A stretch of DNA of 64,000 bases from Candidatus Rifleibacteriota bacterium (GTDB lineage Bacteria; Muiribacteriota; Ozemobacteria; Ozemobacterales; Ozemobacteraceae): the NCBI GenBank assembly GCA_018818125.1, contig JAHISQ010000191.1:25140-89139 (forward strand), read 5' to 3'. Each line of letters starts with the position of its first letter. Within the stretch, counting starts at the first letter, position 1. This document shows, piece by piece, positions 8,884 through 17,226 of the stretch. The notes below the pieces were generated by a model. That model searched no databases, had not been told where the DNA came from, and worked only from the letters and a program-made list of their open reading frames with translations. A program made the translations under genes and the position numbers.

Positions 8884-11472
8884 TTGACTCCCGTGCTGTT
8901 TCCACTTAAAAGAATCCTCTCATTTCTATTGCTTGCGATTTTGACCATTCTCCTTTTTTTCCTAGGGATGAGTGTTTCATCGAATCGTGCTTTTATCACG
9001 TTTATTGAAGTTGATCAACGTGAAAGCCTCATTCTGGGGCGGCAATATGAAAGGTTGATGGACAGTTGGGCGGAGTTAGCCCAATTGCGTTCAGAGGCTT
9101 TCATGGCTGCCCGGCCTTTTGATCCTGTAGTGGGAAAATCAGCACTGAAGGATGTTTCAGCCATTGAAGAGACTCTTGATAAGGCGTCCCGAGGAACTTC
9201 GCATGAGAAGGAATGGTTGAATGTCAAAAATATTCTGAACAGCTATTTATTGGGAGTTAACGAATTTGACGGGATGTTGGCGTCCTGGTCTTATGAGGTC
9301 ATGGTTCGTAACTATGATCAGGAAGAGTTTGTACGCTCTTCAATTCCTCGTCTGGAGAATTTGACCAAACTTGCAGAAAACGTTCAAGGCATTCTCAACA
9401 CCCAGGGCTCTCAAATGGGATCTGGCACTGCGACACTTCTGAGAACCGTCTCAGATTTGCACACGAATCTGCTGGCTTTGAAAGGTCTTTATTCTCCGGA
9501 TCAATTGACAAAGCTCAATCAACCGGAGATTTCTCGACTGGAAACCATGATTGAGACACGCCTGAACGAATTCACCCGAAATTTCTCGAACGACGCCATC
9601 GCTGTGGAAGGCGTCGCCCAGTATCCATTGCTTCATGTAGTTCATGAGATTTACACATTCAAGCAGGAGTTTCTGTTACTGCAAGATGTTGCCAGAAATC
9701 GCAACTTTTCATTGTTAGCGATGGAAGGATCTATTCACCAGCTTAACCAATCTCTTCGTTTGCTGAGAAATTCAGGCATGAAAATATGCCTGAATGAGTC
9801 TGATCTAATCTGGGGAGAGGTCGAGCAGGACTCTAAAGATCTTTTGGCCGAGATCCAGAGCCGATTTTATACGCGGTTTCTCTTTTTGTCTCTTGCCATT
9901 CTACTGGTCACTTTGGGTCTCATTCTGCTTCCATCGGCCATAGCTGTTCCGTTGGAACAACTGCGAAAAACTTTTTCCATGGTTACGCCAGGAAAGGGAA
10001 TTCCTGCAGCCCAACCGAGCTGGGTAAAGGAAATTTCCGATCTGGAAGCTTCTTTTCAAAAAATGGTCAGCCACATCAATGAGAGTACATCCTTGCAAAC
10101 CCGCTATTTCGAGACGTTGACCAGAATTCCTGTAGCTTTCTCAGCTCTTTACCAGATGGAAAATGGTCAGCGCGATATTTCTTTTTTTGCGCAGGAACAG
10201 GCTATAAATCAGCTTTTTCCTCTGCTGGTGCACCAGATGGAAGATCTGATCGTCGGGCAAATTTTCTGGAGTTCAGGGGACAGATGGATACCCTGTGGTT
10301 CGACTCGTTTTACATCTGGCAGTGTGTTGTCGAATTTTCTCCCAGATCCTTCTTCCAGACAGCTTCTGGAAAAACTCTATGGCGATCCCTGTTTCATTGA
10401 GTGGGCAAAGAACCATGCCGTTAACAAGCCCATAGTGATAAACCCTGGCAGTGAAAGCCCCAGTTCTGAATTAAAGCTTGTTTCATGGCAGGAAATACCT
10501 TGCAGCTCTATTTCTGAGAGCGATTTGCCTCTCGCATTTTCTGGGGTCTGGCTCTTTCCTGAGAGCAAGTCTGCAGAGACTTTGCCCGATGTCGGTTTTT
10601 TGTTGCTGGGTTTTCACCGGCCTGCACCTGTTGTCTTTTCGCGCTCTGACCAGGTTTTTATCTCAGTTATAGCTCAGCAAATGGTTGCACTGATTCTGGC
10701 GACAGAACTTTTCAATGTTTTCAGAAAGAACCAGTTATTGTCTGTTCAGTTGGAGATGGCAAAAGAGATTCAGCAACAGGCTTTGCCCAGCAGTATACCT
10801 CAAAGTCAGTTTTTTGATCTTCAAGCGACGATAAGAATGGCAAACGAGGTCGGTGGTGATTTTTATGATTTTTTTCCTTTTCCAAACGGAAGTATGGGTG
10901 TCCTTATTGCTGATGTGAGCGGAAAAAATGTTCCGGCAGCTTTGCTCACTATGGCTTTAAAGTCGGCTCTTTATTCCCTTTCGGTTGAGACTATGACACC
11001 AAAGGATCTGGTGGATAAATTAAATCAAATTATGCTTGGTATTGTTGGCGGGGAACATTTTATAACTATGGTTTATGTTTTGCTTGACCCGGAAAAATCT
11101 GAAATGACTCTGTGCAATGCTGGTCATCTTCCAGCACTACATCTGACTAGAACAGCTGCCGCGACTTATTCGTGGGCCGAGCTCCAAGTTGCTGATTTTC
11201 CACTGGGTCTGTTTGAGCATTCATATTCTCAATTCACCATTCCCATGGCAACTGGCGACAGGCTTGTTCTCTACACTGATGGAATCACAGACTGCCAGAA
11301 CTCCGCAGGCTTGAGGCTTGGTGATGCCGGTTTCCGTGCTGTTCTGGATAGCGCCCCAGATGAATCGGTTGAGTCTATCATTGCCGCGATTGATAAGTTC
11401 AGGGGTTCGACACCTCTTCCTGATGATATAACGCTATTGTCTGTCTGTTTCCAGGCGTCTAAAGTCGTCTGA
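8884..11472 (+). CDS. Membrane-bound PP2C-type (SpoIIE/RsbU) serine phosphatase with HAMP domain
   Basis: Such phosphatases dephosphorylate anti-sigma-factor antagonists (STAS proteins) in partner-switching pathways. Order of parts: membrane segment (about 8-30), a periplasmic sensor of about 290 residues, second membrane segment (about 325-350), HAMP region (to about 405), a GAF-like middle, a coiled coil (LEMAKEIQQQALPSSIPQ) and the PP2C domain from about 630. Metal-binding motifs are present: EVGGDFYDFF, ADVSGKNVPAALLT, YTDGITD and PDDITLL. The start is uncertain: TTG at 8884 or GTG at 8893; neither has a ribosome site. The upstream cNMP-binding protein is a likely partner. A perfect 10-bp hairpin lies inside the gene at 9770-9795. 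Confidence 0.88.
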   Translation: MTPVLFPLKRILSFLLLAILTILLFFLGMSVSSNRAFITFIEVDQRESLILGRQYERLMDSWAELAQLRSEAFMAARPFDPVVGKSALKDVSAIEETLDKASRGTSHEKEWLNVKNILNSYLLGVNEFDGMLASWSYEVMVRNYDQEEFVRSSIPRLENLTKLAENVQGILNTQGSQMGSGTATLLRTVSDLHTNLLALKGLYSPDQLTKLNQPEISRLETMIETRLNEFTRNFSNDAIAVEGVAQYPLLHVVHEIYTFKQEFLLLQDVARNRNFSLLAMEGSIHQLNQSLRLLRNSGMKICLNESDLIWGEVEQDSKDLLAEIQSRFYTRFLFLSLAILLVTLGLILLPSAIAVPLEQLRKTFSMVTPGKGIPAAQPSWVKEISDLEASFQKMVSHINESTSLQTRYFETLTRIPVAFSALYQMENGQRDISFFAQEQAINQLFPLLVHQMEDLIVGQIFWSSGDRWIPCGSTRFTSGSVLSNFLPDPSSRQLLEKLYGDPCFIEWAKNHAVNKPIVINPGSESPSSELKLVSWQEIPCSSISESDLPLAFSGVWLFPESKSAETLPDVGFLLLGFHRPAPVVFSRSDQVFISVIAQQMVALILATELFNVFRKNQLLSVQLEMAKEIQQQALPSSIPQSQFFDLQATIRMANEVGGDFYDFFPFPNGSMGVLIADVSGKNVPAALLTMALKSALYSLSVETMTPKDLVDKLNQIMLGIVGGEHFITMVYVLLDPEKSEMTLCNAGHLPALHLTRTAAATYSWAELQVADFPLGLFEHSYSQFTIPMATGDRLVLYTDGITDCQNSAGLRLGDAGFRAVLDSAPDESVESIIAAIDKFRGSTPLPDDITLLSVCFQASKVV

Positions 11473-11554
11473 TACTCCGATTGCATTTAACCATGCCCGC
11501 ACAGTTTCTCAGCCTGTCAGTGTGGAAGATCTTGGCAGCGCAGGTGCACGCAAG

Positions 11555-12052
11555 TCAGCGAGTGCACAGAACCAATATGAAGTCATCCATCACAAAGCCA
11601 TTGCCAATGTCGGTTACCACTGCTTTTTCGTTTTTAAAGCCCAGGCGCTCATAGGCTGCGAGTGATGCGCTGTTGTTTTTGTTTATCGTCAGCGAAATCC
11701 TGCGCAGACAGTTGTCGGCTGCGACGTTTTTGATGAAACCCAGGGCTTTGGCTGCCAAACCGCGCTTTCGCAGCGAACTTTTTACATAGAGCTTGCTGAG
11801 AAAGACTTCTTCTGTCTTGACTTGAATTGCAAAATATCCTGCTGGTTCACGGTCTGAATACAACAGATAATAGGTGAGCTCGTTCTGATCTATCTGCGCC
11901 CTGATTGCATCGGGGCTCTGAAACTTTGTGATCATGTAGTCGACCTGTGCGGTTCCGATAATTGGCGTATAATGCTCACGCCAGATTTTATCGGCAAGCT
12001 CGGCGGTGATTTCTATCTGTTCGCTGGTTACAACTCTTACTATTTCGATCAT
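11555..12052 (-). CDS. GNAT family N-acetyltransferase
   Basis: The 165-residue protein has the GNAT fold signature: an N-terminal strand-helix part, the strand EPAGYFAIQVKTEEVFLSKLYVKSSLRKRGLAAKAL containing the acetyl-CoA binding R-K-R-G-L-A motif (Q/RxxGxG/A variant), and the C-terminal LTINKNNSASLAAYERLGF motif typical of small-molecule or N-terminal acetyltransferases. The substrate is unknown. I start at the ATG at 12050-12052 after a GAGAGG site; the frame is open to 12115 but the added 21 residues look non-native. It is transcribed alone and converges with the phosphatase gene. Confidence 0.88.
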   Translation of the reverse strand: MIEIVRVVTSEQIEITAELADKIWREHYTPIIGTAQVDYMITKFQSPDAIRAQIDQNELTYYLLYSDREPAGYFAIQVKTEEVFLSKLYVKSSLRKRGLAAKALGFIKNVAADNCLRRISLTINKNNSASLAAYERLGFKNEKAVVTDIGNGFVMDDFILVLCTR

Positions 12053-12370
12053 TACTACCTCTCGGGAATGTTTGTTTTGGCATGCATTAATAACTTTTTT
12101 GCCAACAATTGTCAAATTTCATATTTTCGTCAGTCTTTCTTTTCATTAAGTCCGGTTGGTGCAACTGCAGTTTATCTGATTTCTGCATCTGGCGTTTGTT
12201 CGTCAGGCATGTGATTTTTTTCTTTGCTGAATTTTCAGAGATTGTTTGCTAAATTTTCAACAAATAGTCACGACATTTAGTGAGAAACCCTCTTTGCTGA
12301 ACGGTTTTGTGGGTTGGTATGATATTTGCTAAAAGCGCTTATACGTTACTAAAAAATCAGGAGATAAGAA
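12053..12370. other. Intergenic region between divergent genes, with a possible promoter
   Basis: A 318-bp AT-rich stretch. On the plus strand TTGCTG (12294-12299) and TATGAT (12318-12323) with an 18-base spacer could drive the small exported protein gene that starts at 12371. I see no ORF or strong hairpin in the rest. Confidence 0.4.
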
Positions 12371-12751
12371 ATGTATAAGTTTTCACGGTTTTTGCTTGTT
12401 GCGTTACTGGTTGCTATGCTGGTTCCCGCTTTTGCTGTTAATACGACAGATTTATCAAGAGCAATGGATAGAGCCGCTCATTCTGGCGAAATGCTCAATC
12501 TCCTGATGCACCCTGGCATGCCAAAACCCTGGACCAATCCAATGTACAAAACCTGGTCAGATATGCTGCATGAAGCCTGGAAGACCATTGAACGCGAAAT
12601 CAGCTCGGTCGAAACCCAACAGGATATCGAAAAAGTTCGCAATACCGTTGAAGCCTACAAGTCGCTTCAAGGCACCTATCGAGATCTCGGCTACCAGGTC
12701 GAAGTCGCTCTTGAGGACCGCATCAAGTTTTTGGAAGCCCATGCTGGCTGA
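12371..12751 (+). CDS. Small exported protein of unknown function
   Basis: The 126-residue product has a clear Sec signal peptide (residues 1-22, FLLVALLVAMLVPAFA, cleavage after AFA). The mature part, about 104 residues, looks mainly helical and charged (EAWKTIEREISSVETQQDIEKVRNTVEA), consistent with a small periplasmic helical bundle. I do not recognise a family. AGGAG stands seven bases before the ATG. A strong rho-independent terminator follows 15 bases after the stop, so the gene is a single-gene transcript. The compact, isolated layout suggests an abundant product, but that is inference. Confidence 0.8.
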   Translation: MYKFSRFLLVALLVAMLVPAFAVNTTDLSRAMDRAAHSGEMLNLLMHPGMPKPWTNPMYKTWSDMLHEAWKTIEREISSVETQQDIEKVRNTVEAYKSLQGTYRDLGYQVEVALEDRIKFLEAHAG

Positions 12752-12765
12752 TTAACCCTTTCAGC

Positions 12766-12807
12766 AACAGCCCCGCCGACCGTCTGTGTCTGCGGGGCTG
12801 TTTTTTT
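12766..12807 (+). terminator. Rho-independent terminator
   Basis: An 11-bp perfect stem, AACAGCCCCGC (12766-12776) with GCGGGGCTGTT (12792-12802), followed by a T run. It ends the small exported protein gene. Confidence 0.92.
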
Positions 12808-12872
12808 CTGATTTCTATCAGACACGCTTGCGGCCTCTCAACCCGATCTGTTTTTCAGGCCGCTGCTGAAGT

Positions 12873-13604
12873 TTATGCTAATGCCTGCTGAAGCCTGGTC
12901 ATCACTTCACTGGCCTTGCCCTGCAGAAAAACGTCGGTTACACAGTCGGTAAAGCGTGATGGGCTGGTGTTAACCTCAATGATAGTTGCACCATTACGGC
13001 TCGCAGCGGCTGGAATCATGCACGCCGGCATCACTTCTCCAGTTGTACCGATAACGATAAAAACATCGGCGATCTCGGCTTCTTTAAATGATAGAGAACA
13101 GGCCGGTTCTGGAATGCCTTCGCCAAAAAAAATAAAGTCGGGCTTAAGTTGGCCAATCACACAGTTCGGGCATTCCGGCGGCAATTTTGTCAGATCGATT
13201 GTGTCGGCAGAAAAAGTCTGGCGGCAGTCGAGGCAGATCATGCGACTGGCTGTGCCGTGAAATTCAAGAACATTTTTGCTCCCGGCTTCCTGGTGAAGAT
13301 TGTCGATGTTCTGAGTAATCACGGTACTGACAAGATTCTTTGCTTCGAACTCAGCAAGCACCAGGTGAGCCGCGTTCGGCCTTGCCTGCCCAAAGAAGTC
13401 ATAGAAGATTTCTTTGATAAGAGCCCATGATTGCTGGCTATGCTTGTTAAAATAGTCGATTTCGATGAATTTCGGGTCGAATTTATTCCATAGTCCGTCT
13501 TTGCCGCGAAACGGTGGAATGCCACTCTCAACCGATATTCCGGCGCCAGTGAAGGCGCACACACGCTTTGCTGACCTGATCAGTTCTGCTGCTTTCTGAT
13601 ACAT
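12873..13604 (-). CDS. NAD-dependent protein deacylase, Sir2 family (sirtuin)
   Basis: Removes acyl groups from lysines using NAD. The 243-residue protein has the complete bacterial sirtuin core: NAD motif FTGAGISVESGIPPFRG (about 21-37), TQNIDNLH (about 103), catalytic histidine in FHGTA (about 121), a zinc site with CLDC and CPNC pairs, GQLKPDFIFFGEGIP, IGTTGEVMPA and the final EVN. The class III RxxY-type desuccinylase motif is not evident, so a deacetylase is the safer call. The ATG at 13602-13604 has AGGAGG five bases upstream; the frame extends to 13637. It is transcribed alone. Confidence 0.94.
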   Translation of the reverse strand: MYQKAAELIRSAKRVCAFTGAGISVESGIPPFRGKDGLWNKFDPKFIEIDYFNKHSQQSWALIKEIFYDFFGQARPNAAHLVLAEFEAKNLVSTVITQNIDNLHQEAGSKNVLEFHGTASRMICLDCRQTFSADTIDLTKLPPECPNCVIGQLKPDFIFFGEGIPEPACSLSFKEAEIADVFIVIGTTGEVMPACMIPAAASRNGATIIEVNTSPSRFTDCVTDVFLQGKASEVMTRLQQALA

Positions 13605-13770
13605 GCTGCCTCCTGATTTTGTTACATTATACATCATCCCTGTCTAAAAAATACTCTGGAGGTGGCAGGGTTGGCTTTAGATGTATTGAGCATAGCCGGT
13701 CGCACTGACATGAAAATATTGTATTATCTTAAAGTAAGTTCTTTACAAAATCGGACTCTGGAGGTTGATT

Positions 13771-14271
13771 TTGGACTGCATTAAATTTAATTGCGACAGC
13801 CGTGGCATTGCGTTGAGACGGAACTGGCAGGGATTGTTCTTTGCGGTTTTTCTGCTGACAAGCGTAACGCTATATCCTCAAGAATGCAGTCTTAGCGGCA
13901 TGGGATCTGGTTGTGATATGGATCAAATCGGTGGCGAAGGAGCAGAGGCAGTTGTGATCAGCGAAAAGACCGAAATGTTCAAAGGCATCGATTGGCATAA
14001 AAACAAATGGCAGAATATGCCGGCAATAATCGAGATTTCAGAAGAGTATTTGAATTTACTGTTCAATCGTCCCGAAATAGTTTTTGGGCTGCGCCGGGCC
14101 ATTCGCTTTGCCTGGGATGAAGAGCATAATTACAGCGACGGAAAAGTTGTAACCAGATACAGATTCCGTCGGCTCAGCGAGCGTCAGGTGCAGATAGAAT
14201 ATCAGAGCGTGCTCGAAGATGACCAGGTGCAGACCGCCAGTGGCAGTTTTATCATAGATGCCCGACCCTGA
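13771..14271 (+). CDS. Exported protein of unknown function with TTG start
   Basis: I do not recognise this 166-residue protein. A hydrophobic segment (RNWQGLFFAVFLLTSVTLY, about 20-38) followed by a cysteine-containing stretch suggests a signal peptide or membrane anchor; the sequence before the cysteine (YPQEC) is a poor lipobox. The mature part ends in a strand-rich region with many arginines (TRYRFRRLSERQVQIEYQS). The frame is open from TTG at 13765, but GGAGG at 13760-13764 sits right against that codon, so the TTG at 13771, six bases further on, is the better start. It lies upstream of the kinase gene with a 160-bp gap that contains an 11-bp inverted repeat. Confidence 0.65.
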   Translation: MDCIKFNCDSRGIALRRNWQGLFFAVFLLTSVTLYPQECSLSGMGSGCDMDQIGGEGAEAVVISEKTEMFKGIDWHKNKWQNMPAIIEISEEYLNLLFNRPEIVFGLRRAIRFAWDEEHNYSDGKVVTRYRFRRLSERQVQIEYQSVLEDDQVQTASGSFIIDARP

Positions 14272-14370
14272 CCTGTTACAACAGGTAGTGGCAGAGTTTC
14301 AGGGCGGCGTTATTTGTTGAAAGCCGCCAGAGCTGTTGTTTGAATAGGATTTTACTTTGTTTGCCGATTG

Positions 14371-14397
14371 CATAATAATCTTCCTGAGATTATTATG
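14371..14397. promoter_or_regulatory. 11-bp perfect inverted repeat, possible operator
   Basis: CATAATAATCT (14371-14381) and AGATTATTATG (14387-14397) flank a 5-bp spacer. No T tract follows, so a terminator is unlikely. It lies 35 bases before the start of the NMT1-domain kinase gene, so a regulator-binding site is possible. Confidence 0.4.
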
Positions 14398-14431
14398 ACT
14401 GGTAGATAAGTCAATTGGGGCGTTTTTTCGG

Positions 14432-17104
14432 GTGATAAAATCAGTGGCCTCCACAAATAGCCATGTAAGCTCTTTGCTTGCGGGTTTTACATTGTTGTTG
14501 CTCAGCTTTCTGTTGTGCAGCAGTGCTGCTGTTGCTCAAATTGCTGCTGCCAGCCCGGCCGAGGCAGTTGATCCCGTTAAGATTTCCCTGCAGCTAAAAT
14601 GGCTGCATCAGTTCCAGTTTGCCGGCTATTACGCTGCCATTGCCAAGGGCTATTATCGCGATGCCGGCCTTGAAGTCAATCTGATTGAGCCAGCTGAAGA
14701 TACCGATGCAGTGCGCGAGGTTCTGGAAGGTCGCGCTGATTTTGGTGTAACCGGCCCGGATCTCTTGCTGTCGAGTGCAAAAGGGGACCCGGTTGTGGCA
14801 TTGGCTGTGATTTTTCAGCATTCCCCCATGGTTCTGCTGGCGCGGGCAGACTCTGGAATCAGCAGTCTGCATGATCTGGTCGGGCGACGTGTTATGTTTT
14901 CGAAGTCCTCTGCTGAGTTAATGGCTTATTTTGAGGCTGAGAGATTGCCGATTGAGCAACTTGATCTGGTTCCTCATACATATTCGCCAGACGCATTGAT
15001 TAAAGGGGAGGTCGATGCGTTCTCAGCTTACATCGGTAATGAGCCGTTTCTATTGAATGAAGCCGGTGTGAAATATCTTGTTTTTAATCCGAGGGCTGGC
15101 GGCATCGATTTTTATGGTGACCTGTTGTTTTCCACGCAAAGTCAGATAGATGCATCACCCGAAAAGGTTCGTGCATTTGTTGCTGCTTCTTTGCGCGGCT
15201 GGCAATATGCCATGAAGAATCCTGATGAGATAATTGATCTGATTCTGAGCAAATATTCGCAGCGGCATAGTCGTGAGCATCTCAAATATGAGGCAGAGCT
15301 GATGCAGCAGATGCTCATTCCCGAGGTCGTTGAGATTGGCTATATGAATCCGGGGCGCTGGCGTGCCATCGCCGATACCTTTATAAGCCAGGGTATGATT
15401 CCTGCGGGATTCAAGCTGGACGGCTTTATTTATGACCGAGACCCGAAGCCGGATTTTCGAAAAATATTCTTCGTTGCTGGAGTAATAATTCTGTTGGTGG
15501 TGGTTCTTTTTATCGCATCATCATTTTACTTCCGCCACATTAGACATCTGCACCAGGAAGTGGTTATCAGATTGCAGGCTGAGAAGCGTTACAACGATCT
15601 TTTGGTCAGATACGAGTATCTGCTTGAAAATGCACCATTTCCGATCATTATATCTGGCATGACTACCAGGAAACTGCTCTACCAGAATCCTGCGGCTGCA
15701 GCTCTTTTTGGGATTAAGGCAGAGGATGAGAGTAAAGTGCTGGTGTCAGATTTCTATGCCATTCCTGATCAGCGTCAGGCAATCCTGGAAATGATTGAGT
15801 CCCAGGGAAGCGTCAGAGATTATGAAGTGGTTTTGAAAAAAACTGATGGGCAGGAAATATGGACCTCTATAACTGCTGCTAAGGTAACTTTTGATGATCA
15901 AACTGCGCTGTTTTCCTCTGTTCTGGATGTGACTGAAAGAGTTCGGGCCAGAGCGGAGCTAAAAGAACTTAGTGACCGTCTGCAGCTGATTACTGACAAT
16001 ATGCTTGATGTCGTCTGGCTGATAGACGTGCAGACCAGCAGATTTTTGTATGTAAGCCCCTCGGTTTATCAGCTTTGCGGTTACAAGCCCGAAGAAATGA
16101 TGGCGCAATTGGCAGATAATTTGTTGTCTCCGGAGTCACGCGAAAAAGTCGCTTTTCTTGCCCGTGAGGCACAGCAGAAAATTGCGGATGGAGAGACTTT
16201 ATCAGAAGGCAGACTGGTAAGGATAGATCTACTCCATCGTGATGGTTCAACTGTGCACATTGAGGAAGTATCCCGCTATATTATTTCTGCCGATGGCGCT
16301 GTCAGGCATATTGGTGTGTCGCGTGATATAAGCGAAAGAATTCGCGCCGAAAGTGAGAAGGTGCGCCTGGAAGGAAAACTGCAGCAGCTGAAAAAGGCCG
16401 AAAGTCTCAGTCGTCTGGCGGGAGCTGTCGCTCACCATTTTAACAACCGATTGCATGGTGTGTTAGGTTACCTGGAGTTCAGCATGGAAGATGTCAAAAA
16501 GGGAAAATTTCCGGTTGAGAATCTTGAGGCTGCGACAGATGCTGCCCGGCAGGCCGCAGAAATAGGCGCTCTGATGTTGACATATCTTGGAGAAAGCATG
16601 ATTTCGACGGATTCAATCGATCTGAGAGAATTATGCAAATCGACTTTTGCGGATATACAAAAAAAATCGCCTGAAAATCTTGAATTCGAACATGTTTCAT
16701 CTGAGGTTCCCCTTCCGGTTAGAGCAAATACGGGACAATTGCGTCAGGTGTTGATGAATCTATATGCTAACGCAGTTGAGGCAATTGGGGCTCGAAATGG
16801 TGTGATAAAAACCGAATTGCGCATTGCCGGCAAGGATGAAATTGATTCTGTGAACCGATACCCGGTTGATTGGGAGCCTGATGAGGCTCTATACGGCAGC
16901 TTCAAAATTACAGATAATGGTGACGGGATTGCATCCGCCGATCTGGAGCAGATTTTCGACCCGTTTTTCACCACCAGATTTACTGGTCGAGGCCTTGGTC
17001 TGGCAGTAGCGCTTGGTGTTATAAGAAACCACGGTGGTGGGATGGCAGTTATTTCAGAGCCTGGCAAGGGCAGCAGCTTCTCTTTTTATCTGCCGCTACA
17101 TTAA
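14432..17104 (+). CDS. Sensor histidine kinase with periplasmic NMT1/THI5-like domain and two PAS domains
   Basis: An 890-residue membrane kinase. A signal-like segment (about 14-36) leads into an NMT1/THI5-like substrate-binding domain (about 48-300: VKISLQLKWLHQFQFAGYYAA is the family start), then a membrane segment (about 345-368), two PAS domains (about 385-500 and 510-640) and a kinase core. The phosphoacceptor region reads LAGAVAHHFNNRLHGVLGY (about 665), the HxFNN variant of the H-box, and the ATP-binding domain has N (LMNLYANAVEAI), G1 (DNGDGI) and G2 (GRGLGLA) boxes. NMT1 domains bind pyrimidines and similar small nitrogen compounds. No response regulator is adjacent. The start is GTG with a weak ribosome site. 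Confidence 0.88.
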   Translation: MIKSVASTNSHVSSLLAGFTLLLLSFLLCSSAAVAQIAAASPAEAVDPVKISLQLKWLHQFQFAGYYAAIAKGYYRDAGLEVNLIEPAEDTDAVREVLEGRADFGVTGPDLLLSSAKGDPVVALAVIFQHSPMVLLARADSGISSLHDLVGRRVMFSKSSAELMAYFEAERLPIEQLDLVPHTYSPDALIKGEVDAFSAYIGNEPFLLNEAGVKYLVFNPRAGGIDFYGDLLFSTQSQIDASPEKVRAFVAASLRGWQYAMKNPDEIIDLILSKYSQRHSREHLKYEAELMQQMLIPEVVEIGYMNPGRWRAIADTFISQGMIPAGFKLDGFIYDRDPKPDFRKIFFVAGVIILLVVVLFIASSFYFRHIRHLHQEVVIRLQAEKRYNDLLVRYEYLLENAPFPIIISGMTTRKLLYQNPAAAALFGIKAEDESKVLVSDFYAIPDQRQAILEMIESQGSVRDYEVVLKKTDGQEIWTSITAAKVTFDDQTALFSSVLDVTERVRARAELKELSDRLQLITDNMLDVVWLIDVQTSRFLYVSPSVYQLCGYKPEEMMAQLADNLLSPESREKVAFLAREAQQKIADGETLSEGRLVRIDLLHRDGSTVHIEEVSRYIISADGAVRHIGVSRDISERIRAESEKVRLEGKLQQLKKAESLSRLAGAVAHHFNNRLHGVLGYLEFSMEDVKKGKFPVENLEAATDAARQAAEIGALMLTYLGESMISTDSIDLRELCKSTFADIQKKSPENLEFEHVSSEVPLPVRANTGQLRQVLMNLYANAVEAIGARNGVIKTELRIAGKDEIDSVNRYPVDWEPDEALYGSFKITDNGDGIASADLEQIFDPFFTTRFTGRGLGLAVALGVIRNHGGGMAVISEPGKGSSFSFYLPLH

Positions 17105-17226
17105 CTCTGGTTCGAATTTGTGGTTGCTTGTTTGACTTGCGGTCTGCAGAACTCTGAGTTAAGCTGGCGTCGAGAGCTTTTTGACAGCAGGTTTTCTGAT
17201 TTCAGTCAGGGAGACAGGACTGCAGC

